Shown here in pieces: positions 8,728 to 18,693 of a stretch of 64,000 nt of DNA. The position numbers and the translations under genes are program-made. Positions within the stretch are counted from its first letter, which is position 1; the number at the start of each line of letters is the position of its first letter. The notes under the pieces are model-generated. The model ran no database searches and was not told the DNA's origin. It was given only the letters and a program-made list of their open reading frames with translations. Origin of the DNA: Escherichia whittamii (GTDB lineage Bacteria > Pseudomonadota > Gammaproteobacteria > Enterobacterales > Enterobacteriaceae); NCBI RefSeq assembly GCF_014836715.1, contig NZ_JACSQI010000001.1:502167-566166 (forward strand), read 5' to 3'.

Positions 8728-10260
8728 ATGGCCACGCCATATATATCGATGGCGGGGATCGGCAAGTCCTTTGGTCCGGTTCACGCATTAAAATCGGTTG
8801 ATTTAACGGTTTACCCTTATGAAATACATGCGTTATTAGGCGAGAATGGTGCGGGTAAATCCACGCTAATGAAAGTGTTATCCGGAATACATGAGCCGAC
8901 CAAAGGCACCATTACCATTAATAACATTAACTATAACAACCTGGATCATAAATTAGCGGCACAACTTGGTATCGGGATTATTTATCAGGAACTCAGCGTT
9001 ATTGATGAGTTAACCGTACTGGAAAATTTATATATCGGTCGTCATCTGACGAAAAAAATCTGCGGCATGAATGTTATCGACTGGCGAGAAATGCGTGTGC
9101 GCGCAGCCATGATGTTATTACGCGTGGGCTTGAAAGTTGATTTAGATGAGAAGGTGGCGAACTTATCTATCAGCCACAAGCAGATGCTGGAAATTGCCAA
9201 AACGCTGATGCTCGACGCCAAAGTCATCATCATGGATGAACCCACCTCCTCACTCACCAATAAAGAGGTGGACTATCTGTTTCTGATCATGAATCAGTTG
9301 CGTAAAGAGGGTACGGCCATCGTCTATATCTCGCATAAGTTAGCGGAAATTCGCCGTATTTGCGACCGCTATACGGTGATGAAAGACGGGAGCAGCGTTT
9401 GCAGCGGTATGGTGAGCGATGTGTCAAATGACGATATCGTCCGTCTGATGGTAGGCCGCGAACTGCAAAACCGTTTTAACGCGATGAAGGAAAATGTCAG
9501 CAACCTTGCGCACGATACGGTTTTTGAGGTGAAAAACGTCACCAGTCGCGACAGAAAAAAGGTCCGGGATATCTCATTTAGCGTCAGCCGGGGAGAAATA
9601 TTAGGCTTCGCCGGGCTGGTCGGTTCCGGACGTACTGAGCTGATGAATTGCCTGTTTGGTGTTGATAAACGCGCTGGCGGAGAAATCCGTCTTAATGGCA
9701 AAGATATCTCTCCACGTTCCCCCCTGGATGCCGTGAAAAAAGGAATGGCTTACATCACTGAAAGCCGCCGGGATAACGGCTTTTTCCCCAACTTTTCTAT
9801 CGCTCAGAACATGGCTATCAGCCGCAGTCTGAAAGACGGCGGCTATAAAGGCGCGATGGGCTTGTTTCATGAAGTTGACGAGCAACGTACCGCTGAAAAT
9901 CAACGCGAACTGCTGGCGCTGAAATGCCACTCGGTAAACCAGAACATCACCGAACTCTCCGGCGGTAACCAGCAGAAGGTGCTGATCTCCAAATGGCTGT
10001 GCTGTAGCCCGGAAGTGATCATTTTCGATGAGCCTACCCGTGGTATCGACGTCGGCGCGAAAGCCGAAATTTACAAAGTGATGCGCCAACTGGCAGACGA
10101 CGGAAAAGTCATCCTGATGGTGTCATCTGAACTACCTGAAATTATCGCCGTCTGCGACCGCATCGCCGTGTTCTGCGAAGGACGACTGACGCAAATCCTG
10201 ACTAATCGCGATGACATGAGCGAAGAGGAGATTATGGCATGGGCTTTACCACAAGAGTAA
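8728..10260 (+). CDS. alsA: D-allose ABC importer, ATP-binding protein
   Basis: A 510-residue double ATPase of the carbohydrate-uptake CUT2 type. The first half has Walker A GENGAGKST at about residues 38-46 and Walker B with VIIMDEPTSSL. In the second half the Walker A is degenerate (GLVGSGRTE), as is usual in this family, followed by signature LSGGNQQKV and FDEPTRGIDVG. It energises allose uptake through AlsC. Its 3' end overlaps alsC by 22 bp, implying coupled translation. Confidence 0.96.
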   Translation: MATPYISMAGIGKSFGPVHALKSVDLTVYPYEIHALLGENGAGKSTLMKVLSGIHEPTKGTITINNINYNNLDHKLAAQLGIGIIYQELSVIDELTVLENLYIGRHLTKKICGMNVIDWREMRVRAAMMLLRVGLKVDLDEKVANLSISHKQMLEIAKTLMLDAKVIIMDEPTSSLTNKEVDYLFLIMNQLRKEGTAIVYISHKLAEIRRICDRYTVMKDGSSVCSGMVSDVSNDDIVRLMVGRELQNRFNAMKENVSNLAHDTVFEVKNVTSRDRKKVRDISFSVSRGEILGFAGLVGSGRTELMNCLFGVDKRAGGEIRLNGKDISPRSPLDAVKKGMAYITESRRDNGFFPNFSIAQNMAISRSLKDGGYKGAMGLFHEVDEQRTAENQRELLALKCHSVNQNITELSGGNQQKVLISKWLCCSPEVIIFDEPTRGIDVGAKAEIYKVMRQLADDGKVILMVSSELPEIIAVCDRIAVFCEGRLTQILTNRDDMSEEEIMAWALPQE

Positions 10261-11219
10261 AAAGCGAAGCGAGCGAGAAGAAACCGTTCAACTTTGCGCT
10301 GTTCTGGGATAAATACGGTACCTTTTTTATCCTGGCGATCATCGTCGCCATCTTCGGCTCGCTGTCGCCGGAATATTTTCTGACCACCAATAACATTACC
10401 CAGATTTTTGTTCAAAGCTCCGTGACGGTACTGATCGGCATGGGGGAATTCTTCGCCATTCTGGTTGCCGGTATCGACCTTTCGGTTGGCGCGATTCTGG
10501 CGCTTTCCGGTATGGTGACCGCCAAACTGATGTTGGCAGGTGTTGATCCGTTTCTCGCAGCGGTGATTGGCGGTGTACTGGTTGGCGGCGCACTGGGGGC
10601 GATCAACGGCTGCCTGGTCAACTGGACGGGGCTACACCCGTTCATTATCACTCTTGGCACCAACGCGATTTTCCGTGGGATCACGCTGGTGATCTCCGAC
10701 GCCAACTCGGTATACGGCTTCTCGTTTGACTTCGTAAACTTCTTTGCCGCCAGCGTGATTGGGATACCCGTCCCCGTTATCTTCTCGTTAATTGTCGCGG
10801 TCATCCTCTGGTTTCTGACAACGCGTATGCGGCTCGGACGCAACATCTACGCACTGGGTGGCAACAAAAACTCGGCGTTCTATTCCGGGATTGACGTGAA
10901 ATTCCACATCCTGGTGGTGTTTATCATTTCCGGTGTCTGCGCGGGGCTGGCAGGCGTCGTCTCAACGGCACGACTCGGTGCCGCAGAACCGCTTGCCGGT
11001 ATGGGGTTTGAAACCTATGCCATTGCCAGCGCCATCATTGGCGGCACCAGCTTTTTCGGCGGAAAAGGACGCATTTTCTCTGTGGTGATTGGCGGCCTGA
11101 TCATCGGCACCATCAACAACGGTCTGAATATTCTGCAGGTACAAACCTATTACCAACTGGTGGTGATGGGCGGATTAATTATTGCGGCTGTCGCCCTTGA
11201 CCGTCTTATCAGTAAGTAA
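10239..11219 (+). CDS. alsC: D-allose ABC importer, permease
   Basis: A 326-residue polytopic inner membrane protein of the RbsC/BPD_transp_2 family. About eight to ten hydrophobic segments run from residue 25 to the C-terminus, with the family motifs GIDLSVGAILALSGM and GGNKNSAFYSGI. It forms the allose channel with AlsA. The start lies within the end of alsA (22-bp overlap) and alsE follows after 10 bp. Confidence 0.95.
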   Translation: MGFTTRVKSEASEKKPFNFALFWDKYGTFFILAIIVAIFGSLSPEYFLTTNNITQIFVQSSVTVLIGMGEFFAILVAGIDLSVGAILALSGMVTAKLMLAGVDPFLAAVIGGVLVGGALGAINGCLVNWTGLHPFIITLGTNAIFRGITLVISDANSVYGFSFDFVNFFAASVIGIPVPVIFSLIVAVILWFLTTRMRLGRNIYALGGNKNSAFYSGIDVKFHILVVFIISGVCAGLAGVVSTARLGAAEPLAGMGFETYAIASAIIGGTSFFGGKGRIFSVVIGGLIIGTINNGLNILQVQTYYQLVVMGGLIIAAVALDRLISK

Positions 11220-11229
11220 GGAATTGAAC

Positions 11230-11925
11230 ATGAAAATCTCCCCCTCATTAATGTGTATGGATCTGCTGAAATTTAAAGAACAGATCGAATTTATCGACAG
11301 CCATGCCGATTACTTTCACATCGATATTATGGACGGCCACTTTGTGCCGAATCTGACGCTCTCGCCGTTCTTCGTAAGCCAGGTAAAAAAGCTGGCAAGT
11401 ATTCCGCTCGACTGCCATCTGATGGTGACGCGTCCGCAAGATTACATTACCCAACTGGCGCGCGCGGGTGCGGATTTCATCACTCTGCATCCGGAAACTA
11501 TCAACGGTCAGGCATTTCGCCTGATTGACGAAATCCGCCGTCATGGCATGAAAGTGGGGCTGATTCTTAACCCGGAAACGCCGGTTGAGGCAATGAAATA
11601 CTATATCCATAAAGCCGATAAAATTACGGTCATGACTGTCGATCCCGGCTTTGCCGGACAACCGTTCATTCCTGAAATGCTGGATAAAATTGCCGAACTG
11701 AAGGCATGGCGTGAACGAGAGGATCTGGAATACGAAATCGAGGTGGATGGTTCCTGCAACCAGGCAACCTACGAAAAACTGATGGCTGCCGGGGCAGATG
11801 TCTTTATCGTCGGCACATCCGGGCTGTTTAACCATGCAGAAAATATCGACGAGGCATGGAAAATAATGGCAGCGCAGATTCTGACTGCAAAAAGCGAGGT
11901 ACAGCCTCATGCAAAAACAGCGTAA
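11230..11925 (+). CDS. alsE: D-allulose-6-phosphate 3-epimerase
   Basis: A 231-residue TIM-barrel enzyme of the ribulose-phosphate 3-epimerase family. It converts D-allulose 6-phosphate to fructose 6-phosphate, bringing allose into glycolysis. Metal-binding and catalytic motifs are visible: [12 protein letters not shown] at the start of the barrel, [21 protein letters not shown] and EVDGS. The start at 11230 follows TAAGGAATTGAAC; the longer frame from 11182 lies inside alsC and is not used. The 3' end overlaps alsK by 17 bp. Confidence 0.95.
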   Translation: MKISPSLMCMDLLKFKEQIEFIDSHADYFHIDIMDGHFVPNLTLSPFFVSQVKKLASIPLDCHLMVTRPQDYITQLARAGADFITLHPETINGQAFRLIDEIRRHGMKVGLILNPETPVEAMKYYIHKADKITVMTVDPGFAGQPFIPEMLDKIAELKAWREREDLEYEIEVDGSCNQATYEKLMAAGADVFIVGTSGLFNHAENIDEAWKIMAAQILTAKSEVQPHAKTA

Positions 11926-12838
11926 CGTTGTTGCGGGCGTGGATATGGGGGCAACGCATATCCGTTTTTGTCTGCGGACAGCAGAAGGTGAAACGCTACA
12001 CTGCGAAAAAAAACGTACTGTAGAAGTCATTGCTTCCGGCGTGATGGCGGGTATCGTCGGAATGCTCGACGAGCAACTCAGGCATTTTAACGCTCGCTGT
12101 CATGGTCTGGTGATGGGATTTCCTGCGTTGGTCAGCAAAGATAAGCGCACCATTATTTCTACACCTAACCTGCCATTAACAGCGGAAGCGTTACATGGCC
12201 TCGCCAGTAAACTTGAAGACGCGCTGAACTGTCCGGTTGAATTTTCCCGCGACGTAAACCTGCAACTCTCCTGGGACGTTATGGAAAATCGACTCACACA
12301 ACAGCAGGTTCTTGGCGTCTATCTCGGTACTGGCATGGGCTTCGCGGTGTGGATGAACGGTGCCCCCTGGACTGGAGCACACGGCGTGGCTGGCGAACTG
12401 GGCCATATTCCCCTGGGGGATATGACCCAACACTGTGCCTGCGGCAACTTAGGGTGTCTGGAAACAGTCTGCTCCGGACTGACGCTAAAACGCTGGTATG
12501 AACAACAGCCCCGAAATTATGCGTTGAGTAATCTGTTCGTCCATGCGGGAAATGTCCCTTTCGTCCAGAGTCTGCTGGAAAACGCTGCCCGCGCAATGGC
12601 TACCAGCATAAACCTGTTCGATCCTGACGCTGTGATTCTGGGCGGCGGCGTGATGGATATGCCTGCCTTCCCGCACGAAACACTGATTGCGATGACCCAA
12701 ACGTACCTACGTCGTCCACTGCCGCATCAGGCCGTGCGCTTTATTGCCGCCTCGTCTTCTGACTTTAATGGCGCTCAGGGGGCAGCGATATTCGCGCATC
12801 ACCGTTTTTTATCGCAATCTGACACTGCCCTGCGCTAA
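11909..12838 (+). CDS. alsK: D-allose kinase (ROK family)
   Basis: A 309-residue sugar kinase of the ROK family, phosphorylating D-allose to allose 6-phosphate, the substrate of RpiB. The N-terminal phosphate loop ([15 protein letters not shown]), the ROK signature region [13 protein letters not shown] and the zinc motif [10 protein letters not shown] are all present. It is the last gene of the als operon and overlaps alsE. In E. coli deleting alsK does not block growth on allose, because other kinases substitute. Confidence 0.95.
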   Translation: MQKQRNVVAGVDMGATHIRFCLRTAEGETLHCEKKRTVEVIASGVMAGIVGMLDEQLRHFNARCHGLVMGFPALVSKDKRTIISTPNLPLTAEALHGLASKLEDALNCPVEFSRDVNLQLSWDVMENRLTQQQVLGVYLGTGMGFAVWMNGAPWTGAHGVAGELGHIPLGDMTQHCACGNLGCLETVCSGLTLKRWYEQQPRNYALSNLFVHAGNVPFVQSLLENAARAMATSINLFDPDAVILGGGVMDMPAFPHETLIAMTQTYLRRPLPHQAVRFIAASSSDFNGAQGAAIFAHHRFLSQSDTALR

Positions 12839-13121
12839 TTCCCTATGAGTAAAGCGTTGGCACAGTAGCGCAATATCCCGCTGTGCTAACCACATTACCG
12901 TTTATATATAATAAATGAATAAACCGCATCGTATTATTTATAAGGGAAATGAAACTATCGCCGTTTTATCTCTTCAGCACAAATGCCTAATAAAATGGCT
13001 TGTTCTGTTCACACTTCTGCTTATTCAATTCGTCGTTTCCCAATTATGATAACGTCAGCTTTAAATGACGTATTTTGCATGGATTACATATTTACGACAC
13101 AAATGATAAATGGAGATTTAT

Positions 13122-15107
13122 ATGAATAACTCACGGTTATTCCGTTTGAGCAGGATTGTTATTGCATTAACTGCCGTCAGCGGCATGATGGTAAATACCG
13201 CTTACGCAACAGATGAAGCGAAAGCCGCCACTCAATATACCCAACAGGTTAATCAGAATTACGCTAAATCATTGCCGTTTAGCGATCGTCAGGATTTTGA
13301 CGATGCCCAGCGTGGATTTATCGCCCCGCTGCTGGACGAAGGTATTTTGCGTGATGCCAACGGCAAAGTTTACTACCGCGCAGATGATTACAAATTTGAT
13401 ATTAATGCCGCCGCGCCGGAAACCGTAAACCCCAGCCTGTGGCGTCAGTCGCAGATCAACGGTATTTCTGGTCTGTTCAAAGTCACCGATAAAATGTATC
13501 AGGTGCGCGGCCAGGATATTTCTAACATTACGTTCGTGGAAGGCGAGAAAGGCATTATTGTTATCGACCCGCTGGTGACGCCGCCAGCCGCAAAAGCCGC
13601 GCTTGATCTCTACTTCCAGCATCGTCCGCAAAAGCCGATTGTTGCTGTTATCTACACCCACAGCCACACCGACCACTATGGCGGTGTTAAAGGGATTGTC
13701 TCTGAAGCCGACGTAAAATCCGGAAAAGTGCAGGTGATCGCTCCGGAAGGCTTTATGGACGAAGCCATCAGTGAAAACGTGCTGGCAGGTAACATTATGA
13801 GCCGCCGTGCGCTCTACTCTTACGGTCTGTTACTGCCGCACAACGCGCAAGGCAACGTGGGTAACGGCCTCGGCGTCACGCTGGCAACCGGCGACCCGAG
13901 CATCATCGCACCAACCAAAACCATTACCAAAACCGGCGAGAAGATGGTCATCGACGGTCTGGAGTTTGACTTCCTGATGACCCCGGGCAGCGAAGCGCCA
14001 GCCGAAATGCACTTCTATATTCCGGCGCTGAAAGCCCTGTGTACCGCCGAGAACGCCACTCATACCCTGCACAACTTCTACACCCTGCGCGGCGCGAAAA
14101 CCCGCGATACCAGCAAGTGGACCGAGTACCTGAACGAAACGCTGGATATGTGGGGTAACGAAGCGGAAGTACTGTTTATGCCGCACACCTGGCCGGTCTG
14201 GGGCAATAAGCATATCAATGATTATATTGGTAAATATCGCGATACCATCAAGTACATTCACGACCAGACCCTGCACCTGGCAAACCAGGGCTACACCATG
14301 AATGAAATTGGCGACATGATTAAACTGCCGCCTGCTCTTGCTAATAACTGGGCCAGCCGTGGCTATTACGGTTCTGTCAGCCACAACGCTCGCGCGGTGT
14401 ACAACTTCTATCTCGGCTATTACGACGGCAACCCGGCAAACCTGCATCCATATGGTCAGGTGGAGATGGGCAAACGTTACGTGAAAGCGCTGGGCGGTTC
14501 CGCACGCGTCATCAACATGGCGCAAGAAGCGAACAAGCAAGGGGATTATCGCTGGTCAGCAGAACTGCTGAAACAGGTGATTGCTGCCAATCCGGGTGAC
14601 CAGGTGGCCAAGAATCTGCAAGCGAATAACTTTGAACAGCTTGGCTATCAGGCGGAGTCCGCCACCTGGCGCGGTTTCTACCTGACCGGCGCGAAAGAGC
14701 TGCGCGAAGGGGTGCATAAGTTCAGTCACGGCACCACCGGTTCCCCGGACACCATTCGCGGGATGTCGGTCGAAATGCTGTTCGACTTTATGGCCGTTCG
14801 TCTCGATAGCGAAAAAGCCGCTGGCAAAAATATCAGCCTGAACTTCAATATGAGCAATGGCGATAACCTCAATCTGACGCTGAACGATAGCGTACTTAAC
14901 TACCGTAAAACGCTGCAACCGCAAGCCAATGCCTCTTTCTATATCAGCCGTGAAGATCTGCACGCCGTGCTGACCGGACAAGCGAAAATGGCCGATCTGG
15001 TAAAAGCGAAGAAAGCCAAAATTATTGGCAATGGTGCGAAACTGGAAGAAATTATTACCTGTCTGGATAATTTTGATTTGTGGGTGAATATCGTAACCCC
15101 GAATTAA
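13122..15107 (+). CDS. yjcS: Periplasmic alkyl sulfatase-like metallo-hydrolase YjcS
   Basis: A 661-residue protein of the SdsA1/YjcS type III alkyl sulfatase family. A Sec signal of about 27 residues ends in NTAYA. The metallo-beta-lactamase domain carries the zinc motif [10 protein letters not shown] near residues 178-187. A second zinc ligand region follows at [19 protein letters not shown], then a helical dimerisation domain and a C-terminal SCP2-like domain (about 540-661). The start at 13122 is preceded by GGAG; the in-frame ATG at 13110 lies upstream of that site. Substrate in vivo is not established; SDS-type sulfate esters are inferred from the family. Confidence 0.93.
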   Translation: MNNSRLFRLSRIVIALTAVSGMMVNTAYATDEAKAATQYTQQVNQNYAKSLPFSDRQDFDDAQRGFIAPLLDEGILRDANGKVYYRADDYKFDINAAAPETVNPSLWRQSQINGISGLFKVTDKMYQVRGQDISNITFVEGEKGIIVIDPLVTPPAAKAALDLYFQHRPQKPIVAVIYTHSHTDHYGGVKGIVSEADVKSGKVQVIAPEGFMDEAISENVLAGNIMSRRALYSYGLLLPHNAQGNVGNGLGVTLATGDPSIIAPTKTITKTGEKMVIDGLEFDFLMTPGSEAPAEMHFYIPALKALCTAENATHTLHNFYTLRGAKTRDTSKWTEYLNETLDMWGNEAEVLFMPHTWPVWGNKHINDYIGKYRDTIKYIHDQTLHLANQGYTMNEIGDMIKLPPALANNWASRGYYGSVSHNARAVYNFYLGYYDGNPANLHPYGQVEMGKRYVKALGGSARVINMAQEANKQGDYRWSAELLKQVIAANPGDQVAKNLQANNFEQLGYQAESATWRGFYLTGAKELREGVHKFSHGTTGSPDTIRGMSVEMLFDFMAVRLDSEKAAGKNISLNFNMSNGDNLNLTLNDSVLNYRKTLQPQANASFYISREDLHAVLTGQAKMADLVKAKKAKIIGNGAKLEEIITCLDNFDLWVNIVTPN

Positions 15108-15116
15108 TGCCACTCA

Positions 15117-15144
15117 CTTTTGGGGGCGCTCAGGCCCCCAAAAG
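15117..15144 (+). terminator. yjcS terminator
   Basis: An 11-bp perfect stem (CTTTTGGGGGC / GCCCCCAAAAG) with a 6-base loop, starting 9 bp after the yjcS stop. A- and T-rich flanks on both arms make a strong intrinsic terminator. Confidence 0.85.
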
Positions 15145-15315
15145 TATTTACTCTAAAAATATATACAGCAAATTAATACACATAACATATAAGTTATGAA
15201 TGCGGTGGCTGAATAAAGCTATTTTTATTCATCAAGAAAATAGCCATACTGACGCATTCAATGGATATTGATATTCACTACAGATATTGTTCGCAGCAGA
15301 CAGGATGTATTTATT

Positions 15316-15591
15316 ATGCCAACAGTTCTCTCTCGCATGGTGATGCAACTCAAAAAAGCAGCCTGGATAATTCCCGTCTTCACGGTTTCGGGATGCTCAT
15401 TATCTCCGGCGATCCCGGTGATTGGCGCTTATTATCCCAGCTGGTTTTTCTGCGCTATTGCCAGCCTTATTTTGACGCTCATCACGAGGCGAATTATTCA
15501 GAGGGCGAATATTAATCTGGCATTTGTCGGAATTATTTATACCGCCCTTTTTGCTCTCTACGCCATGCTGCTCTGGCTGGCATTTTTCTAA
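15316..15591 (+). CDS. ytcA: Small membrane lipoprotein YtcA
   Basis: A 91-residue protein with a lipobox (TVSGCS, Cys about residue 27) after a hydrophobic signal segment, then two further hydrophobic stretches (about 40-60 and 70-91). It matches YtcA of K-12. It lies 19 bp upstream of mdtN, like AaeX upstream of aaeAB, and probably belongs to the efflux operon; its role is unknown. The frame is open from 15268, but ATG 15316 gives the known protein and places the lipobox properly. Confidence 0.88.
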   Translation: MPTVLSRMVMQLKKAAWIIPVFTVSGCSLSPAIPVIGAYYPSWFFCAIASLILTLITRRIIQRANINLAFVGIIYTALFALYAMLLWLAFF

Positions 15592-15610
15592 TCTAGTTTG
15601 AGACGCGCTC

Positions 15611-16642
15611 ATGGAAAGTACGCCGAAAAAAGCTCCTCGCAGTAAATTTCCTGCTCTGTTAGTGGTTGCGCTGGCGCTGGTTGCCCTTGTTTTCGTTATC
15701 TGGCGCGTAGACAGTGCGCCATCAACTAACGACGCTTACGCGTCAGCCGACACCATTGATGTGGTGCCGGAAGTCAGCGGTCGCATTGTGGAGCTGGCGG
15801 TCACCGACAACCAGGCAGTCAAACAGGGCGATTTGCTGTTCCGCATCGACCCGCGCCCGTACGAAGCCAATCTGGCGAAAGCCGAAGCCTCCCTCGCCGC
15901 ACTGGATAAGCAAATTATGCTCACCCAGCGTAGCGTGAACGCCCAGCAGTTCGGTGCCGACTCGGTTAACGCCACGGTAGAAAAAGCCCGTGCCGCCGCG
16001 AAGCAGGCCAGCGATACATTGCACCGTACCGAGCCATTACTGAAGGAAGGTTTTGTCTCAGCGGAAGATGTTGACCGCGCGAGAACCGCACAGCGTGCGG
16101 CAGAAGCGGATCTAAATGCCGTATTGTTACAGGCGCAGTCAGCCGCCAGTGCCGTCAGCGGCGTCGATGCGCTGGTCGCCCAACGTGCGGCGGTCGAAGC
16201 GGATATTGCCCTGACCAAACTGCATCTTGAAATGGCAACAGTACGCGCGCCGTTCGATGGTCGTGTCATTTCGCTGAAGACCTCCGTCGGGCAGTTTGCA
16301 TCTGCCATGCGCCCTATCTTCACGCTAATCGACACTCGTCACTGGTATGTTATTGCCAACTTCCGTGAAACCGATTTGAAAAACATTCATGCCGGTACAC
16401 CTGCAACGATTCGTCTGATGAGCGACAGCGGCAAAACCTTCGAAGGCAAAGTGGATTCTATTGGCTACGGTGTGCTACCTGACGACGGCGGTCTGGTGCT
16501 TGGTGGTCTGCCGAAAGTTTCTCGTTCTATTAACTGGGTCCGCGTCGCCCAGCGTTTTCCGGTCAAAATCATGGTTGATAAACCTGATCCGGAAATGTTC
16601 CGCATCGGCGCTTCGGCAGTCGCTAATCTCGAGCCGCAATAA
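15611..16642 (+). CDS. mdtN: Efflux membrane-fusion protein MdtN
   Basis: A 343-residue HlyD/EmrA-type periplasmic adaptor with one N-terminal membrane anchor (about residues 13-32), a biotinyl-lipoyl half (VSGRIVELAVTDNQ), a long helical hairpin (about 90-190) and the returning lipoyl/beta-barrel part (TVRAPFDGRVISLKTSVG). With MdtO and MdtP it makes a tripartite pump, reported to affect resistance to puromycin, acriflavine and tetraphenylarsonium. Its stop overlaps the mdtO start (TAATG). Confidence 0.94.
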   Translation: MESTPKKAPRSKFPALLVVALALVALVFVIWRVDSAPSTNDAYASADTIDVVPEVSGRIVELAVTDNQAVKQGDLLFRIDPRPYEANLAKAEASLAALDKQIMLTQRSVNAQQFGADSVNATVEKARAAAKQASDTLHRTEPLLKEGFVSAEDVDRARTAQRAAEADLNAVLLQAQSAASAVSGVDALVAQRAAVEADIALTKLHLEMATVRAPFDGRVISLKTSVGQFASAMRPIFTLIDTRHWYVIANFRETDLKNIHAGTPATIRLMSDSGKTFEGKVDSIGYGVLPDDGGLVLGGLPKVSRSINWVRVAQRFPVKIMVDKPDPEMFRIGASAVANLEPQ

Positions 16643-18693
16643 TGAGCGCGCTCAACTCCCTGCCATTATCGATGGTCAGGCTGCTGGCGTTCTTTCATGA
16701 AGAGTTAAGCGAGCGGCGACCAGGTCGTGTACCGCAGACCGTGCAGCTCTGGGTAGGCTGCCTGCTGGTGATTCTGATCTCAATGACCTTCGAGATCCCC
16801 TTCGTGGCGTTATCACTGGCAGTGCTGTTTTACGGTATTCAGTCGAACGCGTTTTACACCAAATTTGTGGCGTTCCTGTTTGTGGTCGCCACAGTGCTGG
16901 AGATCGGCAGCCTGTTTTTGATCTACAAATGGTCATACGGCGAACCGTTGATCAGATTGATCATCGCCGGGCCGATTCTGATGGGATGTATGTTTTTGAT
17001 GCGTACCCATCGGTTGGGGCTGGTCTTTTTTGCCGTTGCGATTGTCGCCATTTACGGGCAAACCTTCCCCGCCATGCTCGATTACCCGGAAGTCGTTGTG
17101 CGCTTAACGCTGTGGTGTATCGTTGTCGGCCTCTATCCAACCTTACTGATGACGTTAATCGGCGTGCTGTGGTTTCCCAGCCGCGCCATCACTCAGATGC
17201 ATCAGGCGCTTAATGACAGACTGGACGATGCCTTAAGCCATCTGGCAGAAAATCTCACGCCTTTACCGGAAAAACTGGTTGAAAGAGAGGCGTTGGCGCT
17301 GCAAAAACTGAACGTATTTTGCCTCGCGGACGACGCTGACTGGCGAGCAAAAAGCGCATGGTGGCAGAGCTGCGTAGCGACGGTGACCTACATTTACTCT
17401 ACGCTAAATCGCTACCACCCCGCCGATTTTGCCGAATCACAGGCCACGAAAGAGCTGCGGCAAAAACTAGCGGCTGAAATCGAAAAACTTCAGCAAGCTA
17501 TTGCGCTAGGTGAAAGTTGGCAAAGTGACTGGCGTCTTAGCGAAGAAGAAGCCGTAGCGGCCCGGGTATGCAACCTGGAGAATATCTGCCAGGCACTAAT
17601 GCAGTTGGGTCAAATGGATCCCAACACACTGCCAACACCAGCAGCCAAACCACCATCAATGGTTCCCGATGCTTTTACCAATCCGGACTATATGCGCTAT
17701 GCGGTAAAAACGCTGCTGGCCTGTTTAATCTGTTACACCTTCTACAGTGGTGTCGACTGGGAAGGCATTCACACCTGTATGCTGACCTGCGTGATCGTCG
17801 CTAACCCCAATGTTGGTTCGTCGTATCAGAAAATGGCGCTGCGTTTTGGCGGTGCCTTCTGCGGTGCGATTCTGGCGCTGTTATTCACACTGCTGGTCAT
17901 GCCCTGGCTGGATAATATTGTCGAATTGTTGTTCGTTCTCGCCCCGATATTCCTGTTGGGCGCGTGGATTGCCACCAGTTCTGAACGCTCTTCCTATATA
18001 GGCACACAAATGGTGGTCACCTTCGCGTTGGCCACACTCGAAAACGTTTTTGGGCCAGTGTATGACCTGGTGGAAATTCGCGATCGCGCCATCGGTATTC
18101 TTATCGGCACGGCAGTATCGGCGGTGATTTACACCTTTGTCTGGCCTGAAAGTGAAGCGCGCGCACTGCCACAAAAACTGGCTGGCGCGCTAGGTATGTT
18201 AAGCAAGCTGATGCGTATTCCACGCCAGCAGGAAACCGCCACGCTACGAGGTTATCTGCAAATTCGCATCGGTCTACATGCGGCATTTAATGCCTGCGAA
18301 GAGATGTGTGACCGCGTGGCGCTGGAGCGTCAACTGGACGGACAGGAACGTGCAACGCTGGTGGCACGCGTGCAAAGTGTCATTCGTCAGGGGCGCGATA
18401 TCCTGCACGCCTGGGACGTGACCTGGAATTCGGCACAAATGTTGGATCACGCACTACGCCCAGACAGGGCCGGTCAATTTGCCGATGCGCTGGAGAAATA
18501 CACCGCCGGTCTGACGACGGCCTCCAGTCTCCCACCGCAAATCATGCCTGAAGAGTTATCGCCCTCGTCGGTCGAACTCTCCACTTTAGTAAAACAGGAG
18601 CAACAGGTCTGCCAGCTTATATCCCGCTTGCCAGACTGGACAGCCCCGGCATTAACGCCCGCCACGGAACAGGCACAAGGAGCCGCGCAATGA
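16642..18693 (+). CDS. mdtO: Efflux inner membrane protein MdtO
   Basis: A 683-residue FusC/AaeB-family protein with two membrane blocks of about five to six helices each (about residues 30-180 and 350-500) and cytosolic parts after each. It is the presumed transport subunit of MdtNOP. It overlaps both neighbours (1 bp with mdtN, 4 bp ATGA with mdtP), so the three are translationally coupled. Confidence 0.94.
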   Translation: MSALNSLPLSMVRLLAFFHEELSERRPGRVPQTVQLWVGCLLVILISMTFEIPFVALSLAVLFYGIQSNAFYTKFVAFLFVVATVLEIGSLFLIYKWSYGEPLIRLIIAGPILMGCMFLMRTHRLGLVFFAVAIVAIYGQTFPAMLDYPEVVVRLTLWCIVVGLYPTLLMTLIGVLWFPSRAITQMHQALNDRLDDALSHLAENLTPLPEKLVEREALALQKLNVFCLADDADWRAKSAWWQSCVATVTYIYSTLNRYHPADFAESQATKELRQKLAAEIEKLQQAIALGESWQSDWRLSEEEAVAARVCNLENICQALMQLGQMDPNTLPTPAAKPPSMVPDAFTNPDYMRYAVKTLLACLICYTFYSGVDWEGIHTCMLTCVIVANPNVGSSYQKMALRFGGAFCGAILALLFTLLVMPWLDNIVELLFVLAPIFLLGAWIATSSERSSYIGTQMVVTFALATLENVFGPVYDLVEIRDRAIGILIGTAVSAVIYTFVWPESEARALPQKLAGALGMLSKLMRIPRQQETATLRGYLQIRIGLHAAFNACEEMCDRVALERQLDGQERATLVARVQSVIRQGRDILHAWDVTWNSAQMLDHALRPDRAGQFADALEKYTAGLTTASSLPPQIMPEELSPSSVELSTLVKQEQQVCQLISRLPDWTAPALTPATEQAQGAAQ

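Noticed and set aside
7941-8765. 274-codon minus-strand frame across alsB and the alsA start
   Set aside because: Antisense to clear transport genes and crossing a REP region; no ribosome binding site.
15261-15515. Alternative plus-strand frame overlapping ytcA
   Set aside because: The overlapping frame gives a lipobox and membrane helices matching YtcA; this one has neither.
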